Both the position numbers and the translations under genes were made by a program. A model generated the notes under the pieces. The model was not told the DNA's origin, ran no database searches, and saw only the letters and a program-made list of their open reading frames with translations. A stretch of 64,000 bases of DNA from Paenibacillus sp. FSL R5-0623 (GTDB taxonomy: Bacteria; Bacillota; Bacilli; Paenibacillales; Paenibacillaceae): assembly GCF_037974265.1 (NCBI RefSeq), contig NZ_CP150233.1, positions 4,030,001 to 4,094,000 on the forward strand. Reading direction: 5' to 3'. Within the stretch, counting starts at the first letter, position 1, and each line of letters begins with the position of its first letter. Below are positions 59,109-64,000 of the stretch, piece after piece.

Positions 59109-61910
59109 TCAGGATAATTGCTGTGCCTTCAATTTGAGATCATTCAATATCTGCATCGCCTGAAGAGGCGTCATATTCATGACATCGATATCTTTCATCG
59201 TTCGGATAAATTCTCGCGCTGGTTTATCCACCGCAACTACATCCGGTTTCGTTGCCACATTCGGCTCATCATCCCCAAAGATGGACAGTTGAACCACATC
59301 CGAATGGTTTGCGCTGGACTGTGCTTTGCTGTTTGCTTTCTTGGCATGTTGCTTCCCTGCCGAATCTTCAATAGAAGTTGTGTACTCTGCACTATCCACA
59401 ATCTCGTGTTCCCGGATCAATGGTGCTGAATCCGTGTACTGGAATTCTCCACCTTTTAATTTCAAGCCTGCTCCCTGCTTCTCGTTTCCGATATATTCAC
59501 TGCCCACAGCTACTTGCGCGGCCGCATGTTCGAACCCATGCAATAGTCCATTCGCTCGCTCAATAATGCTATCAGGCAGACCTGCAAGGCGTGCACAATA
59601 GATACCATAACTACTGCTGGCTGCCCCGGCAATCAATTTGCGCAGGAAATTAACTTTGTCACCACTCTCCTGTACCGCCATCGAGTAGTTGGCCAGCTTG
59701 TCCAGACTCTCCTCCAGATGAGCAAGCTCATGGAAATGAGTTGATACAAGAGCTTTACAGCAGATAATATCATGTACATATTCAATAACAGACTGAGCAA
59801 TCGCCATACCTTCGCTGGTTGATGTCCCACGTCCCAATTCATCGATAATAATCAGACTGCGTGGTGTGGCTTTGTCCGTCATGACCTGAATGTCGGCCAT
59901 CTCCACCATAAATGTGCTTTGTCCGCCAATGAGATCATCCGCGGCACCGATCCGTGTGAAAATGCGATCCATGATCGGCACTTCCGCCTGACCCGCAGGT
60001 ACAAAACAACCTACTTGCGCCAAAATGGAGATTAAAGCGACCTGTCGCATATACGTACTCTTACCAGCCATATTTGGTCCAGTAATCAGCAGAATACGTG
60101 CCTCTTCCTTGGTCATTGCCGTGTGATTGGCAATAAATGCGCCATCTCGCATGACCGCCTCAACGACCGGATGGCGTCCTTCTTCCACAACCAGATCATA
60201 ACCGTCGGTCAACGTTGGACGTACAAAATTTCTCTCAGCACTGATCACCGCAAAAGATTGATACACATCAATTTCCGCTACCTGTTCAGCCAGCTTTTGC
60301 AGTCTTGCGATCTCTTTGTTCAGCCGCTCGCGCAGCTCTGCGAACAGTCCATACTCAATATCAACCATTTTGTCCTGAGCTTCGAGAATCAGCGTCTCTT
60401 TTTCCTTCAACTCCGGCGTAATGTAACGTTCTGCATTGGCAAGTGTCTGTTTACGTTCATAACGTCCCTCTGGCAACGCGGACAGATTGGACTTGGTGAT
60501 CTCGATATAATAACCAAACACTTTGTTATATCCAATCTTGAGCGATCGAATGCCTGTCGCCTCACGCTCTCTCGCTTCCAGCTCCGCAATCCACTGTTTC
60601 CCGTTAACCGAAGCCTCGCGCAATTCATCCAGACGTTCATGGTACCCTTCACGAATCAGACCTCCGTCCCTTACCGATACCGGCGGCTCGTCCACAATGG
60701 CTTGCCCGATGGCTTCACGCAGATCATTGCAATCATCCATTGTTTCGGCAATATGCTGCAGTGTTGCGGAAGATGATCCTGCGCAATGTTGACGAAGTCC
60801 TGGAATTTTCTCCAGCGATGATTTGAGCGCATTCAGGTCACGACCATTGGCATTACCAAACGCAATCCGGCCTACCAAACGCTCCAGATCATAGATGTCT
60901 TTGAGTTCAGCCCGCAAATCCTCACGCAATATAAACTGGTTGTACAGCGTATCCACTGCTTCAAGACGCTCATTAATCTTCCCTTTTTGCAACAATGGCT
61001 TATCAACCCAGCGACGCAGCATTCTTGCACCCATGGACGTCTCGGTCCGATCAAGCAACCAGAGTAATGAACCTTTTTTGGAGCGTTCACGCACGGTTTC
61101 CACCAATTCCAGGTTCCGGCGGGTAAACGGGTCCAAGATCATATAATGATCTGGCTCATACGTTGAGATTTGAGTTAATTGTCCCAGAGAACGTTTCTGT
61201 GTCTCACTCAGATAGGAGAAAAGACGTGCAATGCACGCTTGACGTTCAGGCTCTAATCTTGCCCACACAGCCTCACCAAACTGCTGACGGACCAGATCTT
61301 CCTTATTCTTTGTCCACGCCGTGTAGACCACAGGGCGACCGATTGGAGATGCCTCGGCTTCTACCGTTTCAAGCAGCGCTGCATCCCCCACCAGCTCCGA
61401 TGGCTCATAGATGCCGATTTCATCCTTAAGCCACTCCTTGGAATAGGGTACGGATGTCACATACAACTCACCCGTTGACAGATCACAGGCCGCGAGCGCG
61501 AGCGTATTTTGATTACCTGTAAGACAAACCATGTAGTTGTTGGACTTGTCCCCTAGTGTTTTGCCTTCCATTACCGTTCCGGGTGTAACCACACGAACAA
61601 TTTCACGTCGTACCATGCCTTTGGTTACACTCGCATCTTCCATCTGTTCACATATCGCAACTTTATATCCTTTTTCAATCAGACGCTGTATGTAATTGTC
61701 AGCCGAATGATAAGGTACACCGCACATCGGAATTTTATCATCCGTGCCTCCGTTGCGTGCGGTCAGCGTGATCTCTAGTTCACGGGAAGCATTAATTGCA
61801 TCCTCAAAGAACAGTTCATAGAAGTCACCCAGTCTAAAAAATAGAAAAGCATCCTGTGCTTCGGCCTTCACTTGCAAATATTGTTGAATCATTGGCGTAT
61901 ACTGAGCCAT
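59109..61910 (-). CDS. mutS: DNA mismatch recognition protein MutS
   Basis: This 933-residue mismatch sensor is somewhat longer than the Bacillus enzyme. The mismatch-reading GDFYELFFEDA, connector, lever and clamp domains precede Walker A GPNMAGKSTYM, LIIIDELGRGTS and the HFHEL region. The extra length is a polar linker (about 805-890) before the C-terminal beta-clamp-binding motif QLSIFGDD. ATG 61910 has GGAGG eight bases upstream; the frame is open 20 codons more. Confidence 0.96.
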   Translation of the reverse strand: MAQYTPMIQQYLQVKAEAQDAFLFFRLGDFYELFFEDAINASRELEITLTARNGGTDDKIPMCGVPYHSADNYIQRLIEKGYKVAICEQMEDASVTKGMVRREIVRVVTPGTVMEGKTLGDKSNNYMVCLTGNQNTLALAACDLSTGELYVTSVPYSKEWLKDEIGIYEPSELVGDAALLETVEAEASPIGRPVVYTAWTKNKEDLVRQQFGEAVWARLEPERQACIARLFSYLSETQKRSLGQLTQISTYEPDHYMILDPFTRRNLELVETVRERSKKGSLLWLLDRTETSMGARMLRRWVDKPLLQKGKINERLEAVDTLYNQFILREDLRAELKDIYDLERLVGRIAFGNANGRDLNALKSSLEKIPGLRQHCAGSSSATLQHIAETMDDCNDLREAIGQAIVDEPPVSVRDGGLIREGYHERLDELREASVNGKQWIAELEAREREATGIRSLKIGYNKVFGYYIEITKSNLSALPEGRYERKQTLANAERYITPELKEKETLILEAQDKMVDIEYGLFAELRERLNKEIARLQKLAEQVAEIDVYQSFAVISAERNFVRPTLTDGYDLVVEEGRHPVVEAVMRDGAFIANHTAMTKEEARILLITGPNMAGKSTYMRQVALISILAQVGCFVPAGQAEVPIMDRIFTRIGAADDLIGGQSTFMVEMADIQVMTDKATPRSLIIIDELGRGTSTSEGMAIAQSVIEYVHDIICCKALVSTHFHELAHLEESLDKLANYSMAVQESGDKVNFLRKLIAGAASSSYGIYCARLAGLPDSIIERANGLLHGFEHAAAQVAVGSEYIGNEKQGAGLKLKGGEFQYTDSAPLIREHEIVDSAEYTTSIEDSAGKQHAKKANSKAQSSANHSDVVQLSIFGDDEPNVATKPDVVAVDKPAREFIRTMKDIDVMNMTPLQAMQILNDLKLKAQQLS

Positions 61911-62112
61911 GATGAATATCCTCCATCCCGTTCCTATAATGTCAGGAAGAAACGCGTCCTGGAAGGACAATAAGACGGTCAGGCACTGTGTTTGCGCCTC
62001 CGCCTTATGTGTTGGCTATTCGCCACTTCCTTCAAAGGTTGCTGCTCCATATCTTCCGTAGCTATCATTTAAACAGACTTGTTTCTTATTATATCAAAAA
62101 AACGTCCGTACT

Positions 62113-63363
62113 TCATGAACCTGCCCGAATATTCCAGAGTTTGCGAATATCGCGGCTCTCATCCCATGTTCTTCCCAGTTTTAATTGAAGGATCAACGGA
62201 GACGCATACCGTTCATAACGTGCATATCCATCCAACCTCTTCAGATCATCTACGAGGGCTGGGATGTGTTCCTTAATCACTTCGCGCTTTCCTTCATAAA
62301 AAGCGGCATGGACCTCAGCTTTTGCCAACGGACGCTGCCGTAATTGAGTATACTCTCTCGCGATCAGACCTGCCAAGGCCACAACACCTTTCGCAACAAG
62401 GGGTGACACAAGAAAGCTGGGTAACGTACGATACTCAAACCCACCATAGGATTTCAGACGAAAATCACCAAGTGCTCCATAACGGGGTCGCCTTCCCGAT
62501 CCACGGGGGTCTTGAAGAAATGCCAATGGCAATGCCAGATAATTGTCCAGTGCACGGAGCAGTTCCCCGGTAAGATTCACGTCGCTAAAATGAATATGAC
62601 CACCAAGAGGTAACCCCCGCTGTGGCATCCCTCCTGCCTGCCAGATGAGCGAGTGATCACTGATGCTGCGGGAAGCGGCTGCGAATGCCCTCATCAGATG
62701 AGCCAGTAGCTCTCGTGGTTCGGAGCTGGGAGCAGGCCGCAATTCGGCAACCGGATATATGCGCCGTCCACCAATCGTCACGGAATCACAGCCTGCCATT
62801 CCGCTACGTTCAAGAAATTTGGAGGCGGGTACGATTTTGGATTCCGGCATTTGAACCAGCAGGAACTCGGGGTCCATGCCAAGTATCGGAGTGGGTCTGT
62901 GATTCGCCTCCTCATCCAGCAGTTCCTGATGCAGCTTCCAGCTTTCCCTATAGGTAGCAGCAAGGTTGGTCACCCCTTTCCAGGGACACGGGTCGATCGA
63001 AATCACTGCACAACCGCCGTTCCCTGAGGACTCCATTCGAACAGATCCATGATCCAGCCCTAGCGTATACAGCGTTTTGATCGCAAGTCGTTCTATGCGC
63101 TTGTATAAGGTCGAACTCGCTTCACGCTCCAACAGAGTTTCCTGCGCCCCTCCCATGCCACTAGTATCCTTGCGCTTGATCCGAATTGCCTGCATACAGC
63201 TTATCTCTACGTCATAGCGTACACGCAAGCCTGGTTCACGTTTACGCCGATCGTGCAGTGACAGTACTTCAATGCCTGCCTGTTTCAGCCGTTCTGAACG
63301 TTCTCCGGCAGTCATCCTTTCATAGCGGCGCAGCGCTTCCTCCGCTTGTTCCATCACATTCAT
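62113..63363 (-). CDS. Predicted COOH-NH2 ligase (PF14395-like)
   Basis: This 416-residue protein resembles the phage phiEco32-like COOH-NH2 ligase type 2 family, part of the glutamine-synthetase/amidoligase fold. LGMDPEFLL opens the catalytic domain, AELRPAPSSEPRELL and LGGHIHFSD supply metal-binding acidic and His residues, and FEYRTLPSFL follows. The N-terminal 130 residues are variable. The substrate is unknown; family members are thought to form peptide-like bonds. It lies between cotE and mutS with a strong terminator on its upstream side. Confidence 0.75.
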   Translation of the reverse strand: MNVMEQAEEALRRYERMTAGERSERLKQAGIEVLSLHDRRKREPGLRVRYDVEISCMQAIRIKRKDTSGMGGAQETLLEREASSTLYKRIERLAIKTLYTLGLDHGSVRMESSGNGGCAVISIDPCPWKGVTNLAATYRESWKLHQELLDEEANHRPTPILGMDPEFLLVQMPESKIVPASKFLERSGMAGCDSVTIGGRRIYPVAELRPAPSSEPRELLAHLMRAFAAASRSISDHSLIWQAGGMPQRGLPLGGHIHFSDVNLTGELLRALDNYLALPLAFLQDPRGSGRRPRYGALGDFRLKSYGGFEYRTLPSFLVSPLVAKGVVALAGLIAREYTQLRQRPLAKAEVHAAFYEGKREVIKEHIPALVDDLKRLDGYARYERYASPLILQLKLGRTWDESRDIRKLWNIRAGS

Positions 63364-63389
63364 TACGTCCCCCCTCCCGGATCATGCCC

Positions 63390-63454
63390 AAAAATAAAAA
63401 TAACCCCGCAATGCGGAGCCTTCCCGTGAAAGGTATTCCAGGCACATTGCGAGG
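63390..63454 (-). terminator. Hairpin with U-tract upstream of the ligase gene
   Basis: CCTCGCAATG (63454-63445) pairs with CATTGCGGGG (63413-63404), followed by TTATTTTTATTTTT on the minus strand. It ends 26 bases before the ligase start. Confidence 0.75.
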
Positions 63455-63481
63455 CTCATTACCACCCATTTTTCAATATTT

Positions 63482-63508
63482 AAGAAGAAAGAGGGCTTAC
63501 GCCCTCTT
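63482..63508 (-). terminator. Terminator of cotE
   Basis: AAGAGGGC and GCCCTCTT (63489-63496, 63501-63508) around four bases, then TCTTCTT on the minus strand. A small GCGCC/GGCGC hairpin lies just before it. Confidence 0.85.
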
Positions 63509-63563
63509 CACCGCGCCTTCTGGCGCATATGATACATTAGGTTATCAAATACAGGCGTCAAAC

Positions 63564-64000
63564 TCACAGCTCATCGTCGAGCAGATCGGGATCGAGATCG
63601 TCATAATCTCCATCGCCACTGCCGAAGTCATAGTCCTTGTCTTCGTAATCACCGCATCCATCTGTGCAGACCTTCACACAAACTTTAGTCTCGGCAACGA
63701 GTTCCACAGCGAATTCCCGTTCTACCCGGATAATTACACTGCTTCCACCTGCTGATACTGTGGCTTCCACACAGCTAGGTTCCTGCGTTGCATCCGCAGA
63801 TACCTCTACTGTGGAAGTCCGGTGTTTCGGGTCCAGATAGGACAAAGGCACATGTTCTACATACGAGACCGTTTCTTTGGCTACATCCGTCTGAGAATTT
63901 TTGTCGTAGGAATACCAAATGTTGATATCGTAAGTACCAATAACTTCAATTCCGTCACCCGCTGATACGGCTTCATATTGGTGGTTGATAATCCAAGCCC
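63564..64000 (-). CDS. cotE: Outer spore coat morphogenetic protein CotE (5' part missing)
   Basis: This coat scaffold protein organises the outer coat of the endospore. The last 145 codons are in the window; the start lies beyond the right edge. The stretch GTYDINIWYSYDKNSQTDV, then VPLSYLDPKHR, VEREFAVELVAETKV and a strongly acidic tail ending DLDPDLLDDEL match Bacillus CotE in order. The tail has a local CxxxC/Asp-rich insertion (CVKVCTDGCGDYEDKD). Order cotE-mutS-mutL is shared with Bacillus. Confidence 0.93.
   Translation of the reverse strand, partial: AWIINHQYEAVSAGDGIEVIGTYDINIWYSYDKNSQTDVAKETVSYVEHVPLSYLDPKHRTSTVEVSADATQEPSCVEATVSAGGSSVIIRVEREFAVELVAETKVCVKVCTDGCGDYEDKDYDFGSGDGDYDDLDPDLLDDEL

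Noticed and set aside
60123..60776. Plus-strand frame of 217 codons opposite mutS
   Set aside because: Antisense shadow without coding features.
1..64000. tRNA or rRNA genes, CRISPR arrays, insertion sequences, prophage
   Set aside because: No cloverleaf-type sequence, regularly spaced repeat, transposase or phage gene was recognised anywhere in the window.

Overview
The window reads as a chromosomal segment of a spore-forming, moderate-G+C Firmicute, most likely Paenibacillus or a close relative. The reasons are strong AGGAGG-type ribosome binding sites, frequent TTG/GTG starts, the sporulation genes cotE and spoVK, and gene neighbourhoods shared with Bacillus: mutS-mutL-miaA-hfq, spoVK-hflX-ynbB-glnR-glnA, and lexA-yneA-DUF896. 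Most genes lie on the minus strand. No rRNA, tRNA, CRISPR array, insertion sequence or prophage was seen. The first and last genes (pdhC and cotE) are cut by the window edges.

Left part (1-13.7 kb): the pyruvate dehydrogenase operon pdhA-pdhB-pdhC; an esterase; a low-molecular-weight phosphatase and a TRIC/YvgT-type membrane protein; thiN; a secreted NlpC/P60 peptidase; and an orphan response regulator with a degenerate receiver. Next comes the thiazole operon tenI-thiO-thiS-thiG-thiF behind a TPP riboswitch. Its antiterminator and terminator strands can be read directly from the sequence. An ABC-F ATPase follows.

13.8-24.3 kb holds the most unusual part: a compact ten-gene operon related to Tad/Flp pilus or type II/IV secretion machinery. 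In transcription order it encodes a Ser/Thr kinase fused to a MinD/CpaE-like domain, a CpaB-like SAF protein, two more MinD-like proteins with altered P-loops, a membrane-anchored TadA/CpaF-like ATPase, a single polypeptide that looks like TadB fused to TadC, and four small membrane-anchored proteins that could be pseudopilins. A promoter followed by a long nested hairpin with a U-tract precedes the first gene.

24.5-42 kb: an FtsJ-type RNA methyltransferase, ABC ATPase, thioredoxin-like and cREC proteins in a coupled operon; a base-excision-repair set (endonuclease IV, Fpg-family glycosylase) with a HAD phosphatase; rnz; cobalamin-dependent metH with divergent mtnD; a carbohydrate-type ABC importer (two permeases and a lipoprotein, no ATPase) with cre-like sites and a GntR regulator; a second HAD phosphatase; and small proteins.

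42-64 kb: the lexA/yneA SOS pair with four LexA-box-like sites between them, an aldehyde dehydrogenase, glnR-glnA, ynbB, hflX, spoVK, a DUF402 protein, a class A penicillin-binding protein with an Asn/Gly-rich tail, hfq, the miaA-methyltransferase-mutL-mutS operon, a predicted COOH-NH2 ligase, and the 3' part of cotE.
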